A stretch of DNA of 64,000 nt from Chlorocebus sabaeus (lineage: Eukaryota > Chordata > Mammalia > Primates > Cercopithecidae), in the NCBI RefSeq assembly GCF_047675955.1, contig NC_132915.1, positions 781,001-845,000 of the forward strand. Direction: 5' to 3'. This document shows positions 1 to 12,157 of the stretch, piece by piece; positions within the stretch are counted from its first letter, which is position 1, and every line of letters starts with the position of its first letter. A model generated the notes under the pieces. It ran no database searches, was not told the DNA's origin, and worked only from the letters and a program-made list of their open reading frames with translations. The position numbers and the translations under genes were made by a program.

Positions 1-725
1 CAAATTTGCAGAAAGATACCAGGAACATCAACAAACTCCAAATAAGATAAATGCAGTAAGATTCACAAACAAAAACACTGTAGTAAAAATGCTGAAAGTC
101 AAGGACAAGGAGAAAGTCTTAAAAGCAGAAACAGAAAAATAGCCCATTACTTACAAGGGAACCCCAATAAGATTAACAGATGACTTCTCAGCAGAAACAA
201 AAATCCCAGAAAAACATGGGAAAACATATTCAAAGTGCTCAAAAGAAAAAGTAGTCAGCCAAGAATCCCATATGCCCCAAAACTACCTTTCAAAAATGAA
301 GGTGAAATAAAGACTTTCCCAGATAAACAAAAACTGAATTTGTTGCTAGAAAACTCACTTTGCAAAAAACAGTAAATTAATACCAGAAGGTAATTTGAAT
401 CCACACAATAGAAGAACACTGGTAAGATAATTATGTAATTATAAATGCACATTTTTTTCTCTTATTCTCATAACTCACATAAAAATGAATTGCATAAAAT
501 ATGTACACACTGTACTGCTACGCCTATAACATATAGAAAGCTATAAGATATGTAAATATATTTGCAAAACACAGTGCAAATGAGTTAAACGGACAAGTAT
601 TGGGCTAAGGAAATAACTATACATGTTAAAGTGATACATAAAACATTGTTGAATTCATAACAGTAAGAGAGGTAATATGTATAACAATAATGCCACAAAA
701 AAGGAAGAGAAGGGAATAAAGCTAT
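1..725 (+). mobile_element. LINE-1 (L1M) fragment, ORF1 end and inter-ORF region
   Basis: Phrases such as 'ttcaaaaatgaaggtgaa' (about 290-307) and 'cccagataaacaaaaactga' match the region between ORF1 and ORF2 of old L1M elements in sense orientation. No reading frame survives. It appears to be the left part of a copy that resumes at 1196-1385, 2011-2164 and 2463-3170 after later insertions. Confidence 0.75.
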
Positions 726-739
726 GCAGACGATCCATA

Positions 740-1185
740 ACTTATGATGGTTGGACTTACAATTTTTTGACTTTACAGTGATGTGAAAGTGATACACAGT
801 CAGTAGAAGCCATACTTCAAATTTTGAATTTTGCTCTTTTCCCAGGCTATTGATATGTGATACCATAACTACTGATAAAACAACTAGAAAAAAGATCAAG
901 AAAATAGAATACTTGTCAACACTATAACCAAGTGACCTAACAGACATTTACAGAACTCTCCACCCAACAACAGAACATACATTCTTCTCAAGTATGCTTT
1001 TCTCACAATGCTGGGCAGTGACAGCAAGCCACAGCCCCAGTCAGCCCAGCAATCACAAGGGTAAACAAGCAACACTCCACAGTGTACTGTGTTGCTAAGC
1101 AATGATGTTCAGTACATTAGGTGTATTAAGTGCATTTTTGACTTACAATATTTTCAACTTATGATGATATAACTCCATCATAAGT
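740..1185. mobile_element. Probable old DNA transposon with 11-bp terminal inverted repeats
   Basis: The segment begins acttatgatgg (740-750) and ends ccatcataagt (1175-1185), perfect 11-bp inverted ends. The interior phrases 'gacttacaattttttgac' and 'gacttacaatattttcaac' belong to a repeat I recognise as common in primate genomes but cannot name. About 120 bp of L1 ORF2-like sequence (about 870-990) sits inside it. No transposase frame is visible, so it is non-autonomous or decayed. Confidence 0.45.
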
Positions 1186-1195
1186 AGAGAATAAT

Positions 1196-1385
1196 ATGTG
1201 CAGGACAGAAGTCGAAAATCATATGTATAGGAGTAACATTTCTATATATCATGGTAACTAAGCTAGTATAAGTCAGAAGCTTATTCTATGGCAAACTCTA
1301 GAGCAATCACTAAAAAAATACTCAAAAAGAAGAGTGAAAACATCATTAAAGAAATTGAAATGCTACATTATAAAATATTCACTTA
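1196..1385 (+). mobile_element. L1M fragment, inter-ORF continuation
   Basis: The phrase 'ctctagagcaatcactaa' and the following A-rich text match the L1M sequence just 5' of ORF2. It continues the copy that begins at position 1 and is cut from it by the inverted-end element at 740-1185. Confidence 0.6.
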
Positions 1386-2010
1386 CAGGCATGAGTCACT
1401 ACCTGTAATCCCAGCACTTTGAGAGGCCAAGACAAAAGGATCACTCGAGCCCAAGAGTTTGAGACCAGCCTGAGCAACAAAAAGTCTCTACAAAAAATCA
1501 AGAACTTGGCTGGGCATGCTGGCTTATACCTGCAATCCCAGCATTCTGGGAGATGGAGGCAGGCAGATCACTTGAGGCCACGACTTAGAGACTAGTCTGG
1601 CCAACATGGTGAAACTCCCCCATCTCTACTAAAAACACAAAAATTAGATGGGCATGGTGGTGCATGCTTATAGTCCCAGCCACTCAGAAGGTTGAAGCAT
1701 GAGAATAGCTTGAGCCTGGGAGACAGAGGTTGTAGTGAGCCAAGATCACACCACTGCATTCCAGCCTGGGTGACAGACCAAGACTCTGTCTCAAGAAAAA
1801 AAAAAAAATCAAAAATCGAAAAATTAGCCAGGTGTGGTGGCTCATGCCTGTGATCCCAGCTTCATGGGCAGCAAAGGAAGGAGAATCACTTGAGCCCAGG
1901 AGGTCAAGGATGGCAGTGAGCCATGTCCAAGCCACTGCACTCCAGCCTGGGCAAGAAAGTGAGACCCTGTCTCAAAACAAAAAACAACAAACAAAAACAA
2001 AAAAACAGAC
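1386..2010 (+). mobile_element. Older Alu split by a younger Alu
   Basis: Left part 1386-1507 is an Alu left arm (cctgtaatcccagcactttg). The right part 1811-2010 resumes at 'aattagccaggtgtgg' and ends in an A-rich tail. A second full Alu occupies 1508-1810 with an 'aaaatcaa'-type duplicated junction. The host Alu is diverged, probably AluJ-class. Confidence 0.75.
1508..1810 (+). mobile_element. Alu (AluS-like) nested in an older Alu
   Basis: Full dimer from 'ggctgggcatgctggc' through the middle A-rich linker to the 3' A tail at about 1797-1809. Many CpG-decay differences indicate an older AluS rather than AluY. Confidence 0.85.
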
Positions 2011-2164
2011 AATATTTACTTAAAACAAAAGAGAGTAATAAAAGGAAAAACAGAGTTACAAACAAAAAGGACAAGAGATACACAGAAAACATAAAGTAAA
2101 AGTTTAGACATAAAGCCAACCATGTCAATAATATCATGGATGTGAGTGGAATAAACAATCCCAC
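2011..2164 (+). mobile_element. L1M fragment at the ORF2 start
   Basis: The text 'atgtcaataatatcatgg' followed by 'gtgagtggaataaac' corresponds to the decayed first codons of L1 ORF2, the endonuclease N terminus. An Alu separates it from its continuation at 2463. Confidence 0.6.
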
Positions 2165-2462
2165 CAGGCTGGGCTCGGTGGCTCACACCTGTAATCCCAG
2201 CACTCTGGGAGGCCAAGGTAGGTGGATTACCTGAGGTCAAGAGTTCAAGACCAGCCTGGCTAACATAGTGCAATGCTGTCTTTACTAAAAATACAAAAAT
2301 TAGCTGGCTGTGGTGGCGAGCGCCTGTAATCCCAGCTACTCGGGTGGCTGAGGCAGGAGAATCGCTTAAACCTGGGGGGTGGAGGTTGCAGTGAGTGGAG
2401 ATTGCGCCATTGCACTCCAACCTGAGTGACAGATCAAGAGTCTGTCTCCAACAAAAAAAAAG
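2165..2462 (+). mobile_element. Alu (AluS-like) inserted in L1
   Basis: Complete dimeric Alu in L1 ORF2-derived sequence. Short matching text 'aatccca' on both sides (about 2157 and 2464) is consistent with the target-site duplication. Confidence 0.85.
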
Positions 2463-3170
2463 AAATCCCATCAAAAGACAAAGACTGTCAGACTTCAAGA
2501 AAACATGATCTAACTATATGCTGTCTACAGAAGACACACTTTAGAGTAAAAAATACAAACAGATTAGAAGTAAAAGGATAGAAAAGATATGTCATGCAAA
2601 CATACAAACAAGAAACTTATTGTGGCTATACTGATATCAGAAAAAAATAAATTTTAAAACAAAACGTTATTAGAGATGGAGAGGGACATTTTGTTAATGA
2701 TAAAAGGGTCAATCCATCAGGAAGATATAACCATTATAAACATACACAACTAAGGACCAAAATTCATGAAGCAAAAATTGACAGAAACAAAGGGAGAAAC
2801 AGATAATTGAATATTAATAGCTGGAGACTTCAAACTGTCATTTTCAGTGATAGATAAAACAACTAGAAAGAAGATCAACAAGAAAACAGAACACTTGAAT
2901 AACACTATAAACCAACTAGATCTAACATACATCTGTAGAACTCTCCACCCAACAGAATATACATTTTTCTCAAGCCACATGGAATATTCTCCTAAACAGA
3001 TCACAGGCTAGGCCATAAAATGAATCTTCATGTATTTAAAAGAACATTAGTAATATAACACATGTGCTCTGATCACAAAGAAAGAAATTAAAAATAAATG
3101 CAGGAAGTTTCAAAGGAAATTCACAAATGTGGAAACTAAACAAGGCACTACTACATAACCAGTGGGGTCA
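2463..3170 (+). mobile_element. L1M fragment, decayed ORF2 endonuclease region
   Basis: Phrases 'atatgctgtctacagaaga', 'gaactctccacccaaca' and 'gtggaaactaaacaa' are landmarks of the ORF2 endonuclease segment. Many frame breaks leave no coding capacity. Confidence 0.75.
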
Positions 3171-4542
3171 AAGGAGGAAAAACATGCTTTGGGACAAAGA
3201 TAAGCTGCCAGTAACTGATCCTAAAGAGATGATTACAGAAAAGCTGCCTGACAGAAATTCAGAATACCTGTTTTAAGGAAATTTGGCTAACTTCAATGAA
3301 GTAGAGAAAAACAATTCAGAAATTCATCAGAGAAATTTAACAGAGAGATTGAAATAATTTTTAAAAATCAGACAGAAATCCGGGAGCTAAAAACTACAAT
3401 GAACAAAATAGAAAATCCAATAGAAAGCATCAACAGCAGAATCGTTCAATTAGGGGAATATCAGTGAACTCAAAGACAGGTTAATTGAAAATTCATCATT
3501 AAAGGTGAAAAAGGAAAAAGGAATGAAGTTACAGGATTTATGGGTAACATCTAAAGAGCAAACATGTGGGTCACTGGTGTTCAAGGGGGAACTTTGAAAA
3601 AGAGAAAGCAGTAGAAAGCTTATTAAAGAAATAACAACAGAAAGTATTTCAAACCTGGAGAAAGCTATAGCTATCCAGATACAGGAAGATCGAGGGTATC
3701 CAATCAGATTTAATCCAAATAACACTACCCCACAACATATTAGAATCAAAATGTCAAAGATCAAACACAAAGAGAGGATCCTGAAAGCAGCAAGAGAAAA
3801 GCAGCAAATAATGTATAAGGGAGTACTAAGACGCCTAACAAGAGACCTCTAAGCAGAAACACGGTAGGCTAGGAGAGACTGGGATAGTATCTTCAAAGTC
3901 CTAAAGAAAAAAAAAATTAAAACTATCAACCAGGAATACTATACCTACCAAAGCTGTACTTCAGAAATGAAGAAAAGAATAAAGACTTCTGGACAAACAA
4001 AGAGCTGATGGAATTCATCAGCACCAGACCTGTCTTACAAGAAATGCTAAAGGGAGTTATTCAAGATGAAAGAAAAGGACAGTAATGAGTAACACAAAAA
4101 CATCTGAAAGTACATAACTCACTGGTAAAAGCAAGTACACAGTCAAATTCTGAAGACTGTAATAATGTAATGGTGGTATGTAAGTCACTTTTTTTTTTAA
4201 CGAAGGTTGAGACAACACAACTAAAAATAGTAGTTACAATAATTTGTTAAGGGACATGCAACATAAAAAGATATAAATTGTGACACCAAAAACTCAAAAT
4301 GGGGGAGTGGAGTTAAAGAGTATTTTATTTTCAATCAAAGTTAAGTTGCTATGAGTGTAAAATAACCTTTTATAACTATAAGGCATACTTTTATAAGCCC
4401 TATGGTAACCACAAAGCAAAAGCCTGTAACAGATACACTAAAAATAAAAAGCAAGGAATCAAAATATACTACTAGAGAAAATCACTTAACCTCAAAGGAA
4501 GAAAGAAAGAAAAACAGAATCTACAAAACTAGAAAAAAATTA

Positions 4543-4861
4543 ATGACAATAGTAAATCCTTACCTATCAATAATTACTCTGAATGTAAATGGATTAAATT
4601 CTCCAATTAAAAGACAGAGAGTAGCTAAATGGATTTAAAAAAAAAAGAAAAAGAAAACAAGACCCAATGATATGCTGCCTACAGAAGACCTGCCTCGTCT
4701 ACAAGGATCCACACAGACTGAAAGTAAATGAACGGAACAAGATACTTCGCACAAATGGAAACCAAAACAGAACAGGAGTGGCTAGACTTACGCCACATAA
4801 AATAGACTTTAAGTCAGAATCTGTAAATAGAGACAATGAAGGTCATTATATTAATATATGA
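4543..4861 (+). pseudogene. L1 ORF2 endonuclease-domain relic
   Basis: A start at 4543 opens a frame reading MTIVNPYLSIITLNVNGLNS, matching the ORF2 endonuclease N terminus, and runs into a stop after KWI at 4636-4638. After an indel, a second frame at 4667-4861 reads ICCLQKTCLVYKDPHRLKV. In active L1 the matching stretch contains QETH, where the Glu is a metal-binding catalytic residue. Here it is Lys and His is Cys. With the stop and frameshift, this domain is non-functional. No splice or promoter context suggests domestication. Confidence 0.8.
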
Positions 4862-4892
4862 TAATGGGGTCAGTCAATTCAGCAAAAGGATG

Positions 4893-4962
4893 TTATGTAT
4901 TTCGGTGCTCTGATGTTGGGTAAATGTATATGCACCCAATGTCAGAGCACCTAAATACATAA
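4893..4962. repeat. Long imperfect inverted repeat (hairpin) inside L1
   Basis: Arms 4893-4921 and 4934-4962 (29 nt each, about 3 mismatches) flank a 12-nt loop. The right arm is ordinary L1 sequence around 'atgcacccaatgtcagagc'. The left arm is its reverse complement. Confidence 0.85.
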
Positions 4963-5629
4963 AGCCAATATTAACAGATCTCAAGAAACAGACAGATTGT
5001 AACACAATACTAGTAGAGGAGTTTAACACCCCATTTTCAGCAACGGGCAGATCATTTAGACAGAAAATCAACAAAGAAACGTCAGATATGAACTGCACCG
5101 GAGAACAAATGGACCTAACAAACATTTACAGAACATTCCATCCCACAGGTACAGAACACACACTCTTCTCAACTGCACATCAATCATTTTCCAGGATAAA
5201 TCGTATGTTAAGCCACAAAATAAGTCTTTTAAATTTAAGAATACCAAAATCTTATCAAGTATCTTTTCTGACCACAATGGTGTAAAACTAGAAATCAATA
5301 AAAGGGGAAACTTTGAAAACTTTACAAATGTGTAGACATTAAACAACATGCTCCTAAACCATCAATGAGTTAATGAATAAATTTCAAGAAAAATTTAAAA
5401 ATTTCCTGAGACAAATGAACATGGAAACATAACATACCAAATCCTATGGGACAGAGCAAAAACAATTCTAAGAGGAAAGTTTACAGCAATAAATGTCAAC
5501 TCTCAAAAATAACCCCAAAGCCCAAACTGTGAGAATGATTTATTAAATACAAATACCCTGAGAAAGGATATCCCTTTTCTTAAACACTAATTAATATTTT
5601 ATGAGAAACTTGTTTGTTATTGTTTTGCT

Positions 5630-5785
5630 TTAAACAGAGGGGTCTTCCTCTGTCACCCACACTGGTGTGCAGTGGCACGATCATAGCTCACTACAGCCTC
5701 CAACTCGTGGGCTCAAGGGATCCTCCCGCCTCAGCCTCCCCAGGGGCTGGGACTATAGGTGCAGCCACCACACCCCGCTGGACTT
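5630..5785 (-). mobile_element. Alu left-monomer fragment (FLAM/AluJ-like)
   Basis: Antisense monomer: 'cactggtgtgcagtggcac', 'tcctcccgcctcagcctcc', 'gggactataggtgcagccac'. Strongly diverged, with no right arm. Confidence 0.75.
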
Positions 5786-6354
5786 GCTGATAGTGAGTAA
5801 AGTTGTTAGGCACCATACCATATCTGGCAATGACAAAAGGTGAATGAGACAGGTGCCAGTGACAGGCAAAATGAGAAGATGCCAAAGACAAATTCTGCCT
5901 AGAGTCAGCCTGAGTTACTCCAAAACGTTTAGCCTGCCATTTCTGCAACATTCGGCTTTTCAAGACGGTGCGAAGGACCAACAAGGCACAGTCTTTGCTA
6001 TTTATTACAGAACGCTGACCAAATTACTATGACTCTGGCTGTAACCCTGATGCTGAACCCACCCTTCAAAGTTTTGTTTCAAACACTTCCTTTCTCAAAG
6101 ACCACTTTCTTTATGAAAATACAGGCTTACCCTAAATGTGTACAAATATAAAAGGGTATACTTTACTCACTATGTTCCAATTATAATATTACATGCAAGC
6201 AAATAACTTACTTTACAAAAAATAAAAATTTAATAAATGGTAGCAGCTTAATTATTTCAAGCTGCCAGTAGGCATAAAGTCAAATATTTTCCAAAAACAC
6301 AAACAGCCACTTATGACTCACCTGTGCCTCTTTCTTTTCATCTAATAAACGTCA
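5786..6354. other. Unassigned sequence
   Basis: Moderately AT-rich single-copy-looking DNA. No repeat family, splice-flanked ORF or RNA fold recognised. The short ORFs are unremarkable. Confidence 0.5.
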
Positions 6355-6612
6355 GCATAACAGAGTGATTAAGAAGGCTGACTTGGAGGCAGACTGCCGA
6401 AGTTTGAAGCCCTCCTCTGTAACATACTAGCTATGTGACCTTGGGAAGTTATTGTGCCAGTCTATGCCTCCGTTTCTGTATCTGTAAAATGGGGAAAACC
6501 TGGTGGGGCTGCTGTGAATAATAAAATATATTAATTACACAGAAAGCACTTAGAATTGTGCCTGGTGCATTTTAACACCCATTCAATGTCAGTTATTCTC
6601 ATTAGTTATTGT
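6355..6612 (+). mobile_element. MIR SINE
   Basis: Core signature is clear: 'ctatgtgaccttgggaag', then 'atctgtaaaatgggg' (about 6480-6495), then a 3' part with 'gtgcctggtgcat'. This is the mammalian-wide tRNA-derived SINE in sense orientation. Confidence 0.9.
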
Positions 6613-8077
6613 ATTTCTAAGTAGAAACTAAGGTCTTTCTCCAAGAGTCCTCTACTAGCTAGAAATAATCTCTCTTGGCAAGCCTAAACACCTGTCAGCA
6701 AAACTGTTCACAAAAGCAACAGAGTCAACAGTGAGAAAAAAGCATTAATGTCCTGAACAGGCTGTGCATCACACAGTCTGAAAGCCCCAAATTGTTTACT
6801 TTATTATCCCACAAATATTAGAGTCAGACGTTTCAAGATTTTGCTAAGCCAGTTCACACTGCATTCGCCATATGTTAATATGAGATGGATAAGACAGCTT
6901 GGTCGGCTGTCAAGTCACGAGTTCTATAAACACTAGTACACAACAAAATGACTGTAAAAGTCGTGTGGTTCCTATTGGTCATATTAAATTATACTTGAAG
7001 ACTTTTGCTTTTCTAGCTGCAAATAACTGGAAAAGAGTGTACTTGAGAGCAAGACTCAAATTTAAATAAACTGTAAATTTCTCAACATCTTGGAAACTTC
7101 AGTTCAGCTTCTTTTTATGTGCAAGACTAAACCCAGTACAGTTTATAATTTGAAATCCAAACATATCACTAGCATACTGGGCTCTAATCTCAGTTCTGAT
7201 CCACACAACACTATTAACAGTATGGCCCAAAATATTCCATTTGTCTCTAAATGAAAAGCACAATGATATGTACCAGTCTTACAAGACAAACAAAAGATTA
7301 AATGAGATAAATATTAACAACAAACAGCAGTTGTAGCTATTAATAAATAACACAGGAAAGTATCAATTACTTGAGCTCTGAGACTCCTCTCTCTCTCTCA
7401 CACACACACACACGCACGTGCACACGCACACATGCACAGAGACACACACACAGAAAAAATAAATCTGAGCCAAGGAATAAGGGAGAAAGCATAAAAGGAA
7501 AGTAATTTAATGGTTCTTCTAAATACTATAAAAAAAAGATTTTGGTATCTAGAAGAACATGAAAATAAATAAAATGGTATGTTGTCAAAGAGAAGGATTG
7601 TGTGAAAAATCACAGACATGTAATAAATAATATAAAGGAACTGAGAAAGAAATAATTTATTTCTCAGTCAGAACCAAAAATGAAGTCCCCGTGTAATTAG
7701 GAGCTCTAGGGAGAATGTGACTATGATGGAATAAATCTCGCCCAACCAGACTAGGCTGAGATAATACTATAAATTATTATAATACTATTAACAAGCTAAT
7801 ATCCAAAACAACAAACTGAAAATAGAATGCCATAAATTATATAGAGTTTTACACTTAACATTAGTACAACTTACGTACTTTTTGTATATCGCAATAAAAA
7901 AAGCAAAAATAACAATGCCAAAAACAGACGTGAGTAAACAATATACATATCAAGACACAAGGATTTCTTTTGTTCAACAAGTATCTACTAAATGCTGACT
8001 AAATGAAAAATAACACAAGTCAAAAAGCAGAGTGAAACCGCTTTTACCTATAAAATCAACGATTAAAAAACATTTTA
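6613..8077. other. Unassigned AT-rich sequence with one microsatellite
   Basis: No element recognised except the CA-rich microsatellite at 7387-7453. Short ORFs here have no supporting features. Confidence 0.5.
7387..7453. repeat. (CT)n/(CA)n compound microsatellite
   Basis: A short CT run followed by interrupted CA dinucleotides with CG/TG variants. The ORF that reads through it on the minus strand encodes cysteine/arginine dipeptides and is not a gene. Confidence 0.9.
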
Positions 8078-8166
8078 CAGATTGCTTGAGCCCAGGGAGT
8101 TGAGGCAGCAGTGAGCTATGATCATACACTGCACTCCAGCCTGGGCAACAGGGCAAGACCCTGCCT

Positions 8167-8207
<41 letters not shown>
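8078..8207 (+). mobile_element. Alu 3' fragment with long pure A tail
   Basis: Only the 3' part is present (from 'ttgagcccagggagttgag'). It ends in an uninterrupted run of about 40 A at 8168-8207. A pure tail that long is unusual on such a diverged, 5'-truncated copy. Confidence 0.8.
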
Positions 8208-8209
<2 letters not shown>

Positions 8210-8214
8210 AGTAC

Positions 8215-8785
8215 TGGCAAGAATACAGTTAAACAGCCACTCATATGCAGATTTCTGGAAATGTAATTGGTCCAAGTTTTCTGAAAGATAATCAGAGCAG
8301 TATATCAAAAAACTTTGAATGTGTTTATACCCTTTCACTCATCAATCCACTTCTAGGAATTTAGTGTATGGAAATAACCAGAGATGTACATGATTGAATG
8401 ATATAAAAGGATGTTCACTGCATTTTACATTAGTAAAAAACTGCTAACAATCTAAATCTGTAACAACAAGCAATTAATTATACAGTTTGTAATACAGCCA
8501 TATGAAGGAACTTAAGCCATTAGTCTAATTTCAGAAAAAAAATATTTAATGGTACGGAAAACTGCTTGTGTTAGACTTAAATCTAAGACCATAAAATGCT
8601 ATACACAATATGATAGCAATTTTCTTATAAACACACAAACGTATACATATACAACCAAAAACCGGAAAGCAAACACTACAATGTTAACAACAGGTTTCTT
8701 TGTGTAATGCCGGATTATTTCATTGTACTTTTCATTAATTTATAAATTTCCTATAATAATCATGTATTATTTTTGTAACCAGTGC
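8215..8785 (+). mobile_element. Old L1 3' end (L1M class)
   Basis: Phrases 'ccacttctaggaatttag', 'aaaggatgttcactgca', 'aatacagccatatgaa' and 'catgtattatttttgtaac' follow the order of an old L1 ORF2 3' end and 3' UTR, in sense orientation. Confidence 0.7.
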
Positions 8786-9540
8786 AGTGATCTTTGTGGT
8801 TAAACACAAAATGCCTTTTCCATCTAAGCCAACTAGGAAATTCCATTCCCTTGTCAGTGACTGTATCCTAGACCAATACATGGAGATGTCTGGTGTAGGG
8901 GCTTCCAGGAAAGATTTCCTTGCTCCTTACAGGGAAAACAAGAGAAGTACTGTTTTCTTTGGAATACTGTCACGTCCAGTATGATGTATTTATCCTTCAT
9001 TTACCTGAACACACCTACTATGCAGCAGGCACGGTGGCTAATGAAAAGACGTAATTTTTCATCTTTGAGAAACTATATCGTATAGTAGACTGGAAAATAC
9101 ACAACTGGGTGAGGTAGCAGGTATGCAAATAAAAATTCCAACAATAATGTGAAATTGATCTAATGGCAGCACACACACAGCATGGGGGCACAGAGATTTC
9201 ACAAACCAGAAGAGTCTTGAGGGATGACTACCGTTCAAGCAAAGAAAAGGGGAGCATCGTCAGAGCCAGGGTCCGTGCCACAACACTTTCCTGGCACGTG
9301 CAAAGGCTCAGAGTTTAGCCAGGCATGGTGGTGGGCATCTGCAGTATTTTTCACAATTTAATTTTTAACAGGTAATATGAACATATCTTAATAAATCATC
9401 TTTAACACTAAGTAATTTGCTCCTGAATCCTGTATCTCATTTATATATAAATACATCAACTATACTAAGTTTATTAAAGGAAGCAAATAGCTTCCTCCTT
9501 AAGGGAATTTCTCAATCTACCAAAATAATAATTATTATTT
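8786..9540. other. Unassigned sequence
   Basis: Mostly unique-looking. A scrap of Alu-like text ('agccaggcatggtggtgg', about 9318-9335) and MIR/L2-like text near 9010-9050 are too short to classify. Confidence 0.45.
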
Positions 9541-9710
9541 TATAGCAGCTATCACTTACATGGTGCTTATACTATGCCAAGGACAATTATAAGCATTGTA
9601 AACCTATCTTAGTCCCCACAATCCCACTATACGGGTGTGGAAACTAAGGACAAGTGAGGTCAGTATCTTGCCCAAGGCCAGCATGTGCTCATCCACATCA
9701 CAAAGCACTG
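9541..9710 (-). mobile_element. MIR fragment, antisense
   Basis: 'atcactta..tggtgctta', 'aaactaaggacaagtgagg' and 'cttgcccaaggccagca' follow the reverse complement of MIR. Confidence 0.7.
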
Positions 9711-11290
9711 ACACATGTCACCATAGCAAATGAAGTGTGAATATGAAAAGTCAGTTTTTTGTTGTTTTTATCTATATCAAGAGCAAAATCTTTCAGCAAC
9801 CTCGACCTAAACTGAAGGAAGAGTTATGATTTTTTCTGAGCATGTGCATTCCTCATTTATGTTCGCACTGGTTAATTCCTCCCTCAAGTCTCTCTAAACA
9901 GCCCTCTCCAACATCATCCGTATCAGCAGTCTCCTTCTAAGATCCTCAGTGGATCCTTCCAGCTGTCAGGGGCAATGTCTCTGCCTGCTGTTTCTATTTA
10001 CACATCCAAAGTTTACCCACTCAAACTTCTGTGGGGAAACCACAGACAATGTCTGCCTCTGCCAAAGGATAAAGGGAGAAAAAATGCTTTCCACAGAGTT
10101 AAAAGAATTCCATTTGTCAAATCAATCTGATGATGCTGGATGAACTGAACATTTCCATCTGACTACCTTACCACCCACTATTTAATATGAAATTACATAA
10201 TTTCCCAAATGGAAATCATTCCAATTGCTCTTCAAGGATTTAAACTAGAAAATTCTCTTTTTCGTCCACAACAAAAAGGCAGGCATGTTCATACAGGAGC
10301 TGCACAGAGTAATATTTCTGCAATTTTTTTTCCTGAACAAAAATATATTTCTGTTCTGTTACATAAAAATTCAAGATACATATCCAAGATAAGAAATTAG
10401 GTATGGACTTTTTTACCACTGCCATATGGTAGTAAAATCAGTTTTTCTAGCTGACAAGGCACCCCGGTTCTCCCAAACTGAATTCATAATTTGTCTCAAG
10501 AGCTCTGAAATTTTATTTATCCACAACACAGACTCATGATCCCAGTTTTTAATAATCTCTGTACAGAACAAGTATTTCTGACATTAAAATAAAATGTTAT
10601 AATATTAATAGTAATACATTGAACAATTATTTATTTTATCTAAAAACATTCTTGCTTTCCTTAAACATAGGCTGTTTCAGTAATAATAATTTGTAAAGCA
10701 GGATTTTATTTACAATTTCATTATCCAAGTTGATCATGTCTGTTCTATATAACATGATGCCTTTACCAACACCATATATAGGAGAAAATTAAACTTGGTA
10801 TGGCTAGTATAATAACTCTTTGTTACAGCAGATCTTAAGAGTTACAGATGTCAAGGGATTTTCTTTATCTGCCCAGCTACTTGAAAACCACTAGGCTATT
10901 CTTTGAGGAGGCTTTGACTGTGACTTAACCTTAGCATGCACTGATGCAAATTCTATTGACAAGCTGTACTTTAATACAAGTGTTCATGGTTTTGTGTTTT
11001 ACATGGATTTACATGGATTTATTTTTATTTGTTCTTATAGGCCAACTGAGTCTCAGCACTTGGCTTATGCATTCGGCATGTTTCACTCCGGCCCCTGATA
11101 CCTTGGTTACCAACCTCTTGCCAGGGCATGACATAGGAAATTTCCTATGCTCTTCCATCTTGATTAGTTTGTTGATATCTGAATCCAGTGCTTCTATTTG
11201 ATCAGACATAGGGCATTTTTTTTTTTTTTTTTTTAATTTCCAATGACTCTTCTCTTTGTTAACTGTTTCCTGTTTCCTTCAAGAGTCTCA
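9711..11290. other. Unassigned AT-rich sequence
   Basis: No repeat family recognised over about 1.6 kb. Two opposed short frames at 10944-11209 were considered as exons and rejected. An 18-base T run lies at about 11217-11234. Confidence 0.5.
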
Positions 11291-11590
11291 TTTCAGGCCA
11301 TGCTTGGTAGCACAAGCGTGCAACCTCAGTACCTAGGGAGGCTGAGGTGGGAGGATCACGTTAGCCCACGAGTTCTGAGACCAGCCCAGGTAACATAGTG
11401 AGACCCCATCTTCACAAAAAACGAACAACAATTAGCCAGGTGTGGTGACACATACCAGTAGTCCTAGCTGCTTGGGAGGCTGAGGAGGCAGGGTTGCTTA
11501 AGCCCACGAGCTTGAGGCTGCAATCAGCTATGGATCATGCCACTGCACTCCAGTCTAGCCAAAAGAGCAAGACCCTGTCTCTAGAAATAA
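11291..11590 (+). mobile_element. Alu (AluJ-like)
   Basis: Dimeric Alu, diverged ('aggctgaggtgggaggatca', 'gccactgcactccagtcta'). Ends 'gaccctgtctctagaaata' with little A tail left. Confidence 0.8.
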
Positions 11591-12157
11591 TGATAATAAT
11601 AAGAAGAGTATCATTTCAATCTGCTACTTTTATATTTTATTACTCTGTTTTCTACAGTTTTTCAGAGTTGCTACATAAGGTTCAGACTTAAAAATATTTT
11701 TCTGAACTTTTGAAATACCTGTTTAGGTAAATAATGCTCAGAAGCACATATAATTCTAATAAATAGCATTATCTATCTGTCTCCTGCCAGTGACAATATA
11801 TATAAATTAACAGGTATGGTTTTTACACAATCACTGAGTATTCGCACATCCAGTGGCTGGAGTAAGAACTCAAAAACCACACAACTGAACCTTGAAGAAG
11901 TGCACGTGAGTATAATATATAAAAACCATACCACAAAAACATAGTCATCTTTCACACTTGTATTTCACAGGGGAATAACAATTTCATGTGTCATCATCTA
12001 CAGTTAAGGGTTATGACTGAGCTAAAATTCTAAATGATTCTTCTTCACAAAATTAACAAATTCAAATCATATTAATAAATCCTTCATTGTTCATTCAAAT
12101 TTTAAAAAATTTGTTTTAGTTTTAAACCATAACTCTATGATATTTTATTGACTGATT
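11591..12157. other. Unassigned AT-rich sequence
   Basis: No family or gene signal seen. Confidence 0.5.

Larger units (their letters stand above)
3171..5560 (+). mobile_element. L1M element, ORF1 to ORF2 endonuclease region
   Basis: A second sense-oriented L1M. ORF1-derived text is at about 3350-3900 ('aggatcctgaaagcagcaag'), the inter-ORF region at 3900-4540, and the ORF2 endonuclease segment from 4543. The element decays into A-rich text by about 5560. It lies head-to-tail with the L1 copy that ends at 3170. Confidence 0.8.

Noticed and set aside
10944..11209. Opposed 85- and 66-codon frames, the minus one starting MSDQIEALDSDINKL
   Set aside because: The coiled-coil-like start drew attention, but there is no acceptor, no continuing frame and no known family.
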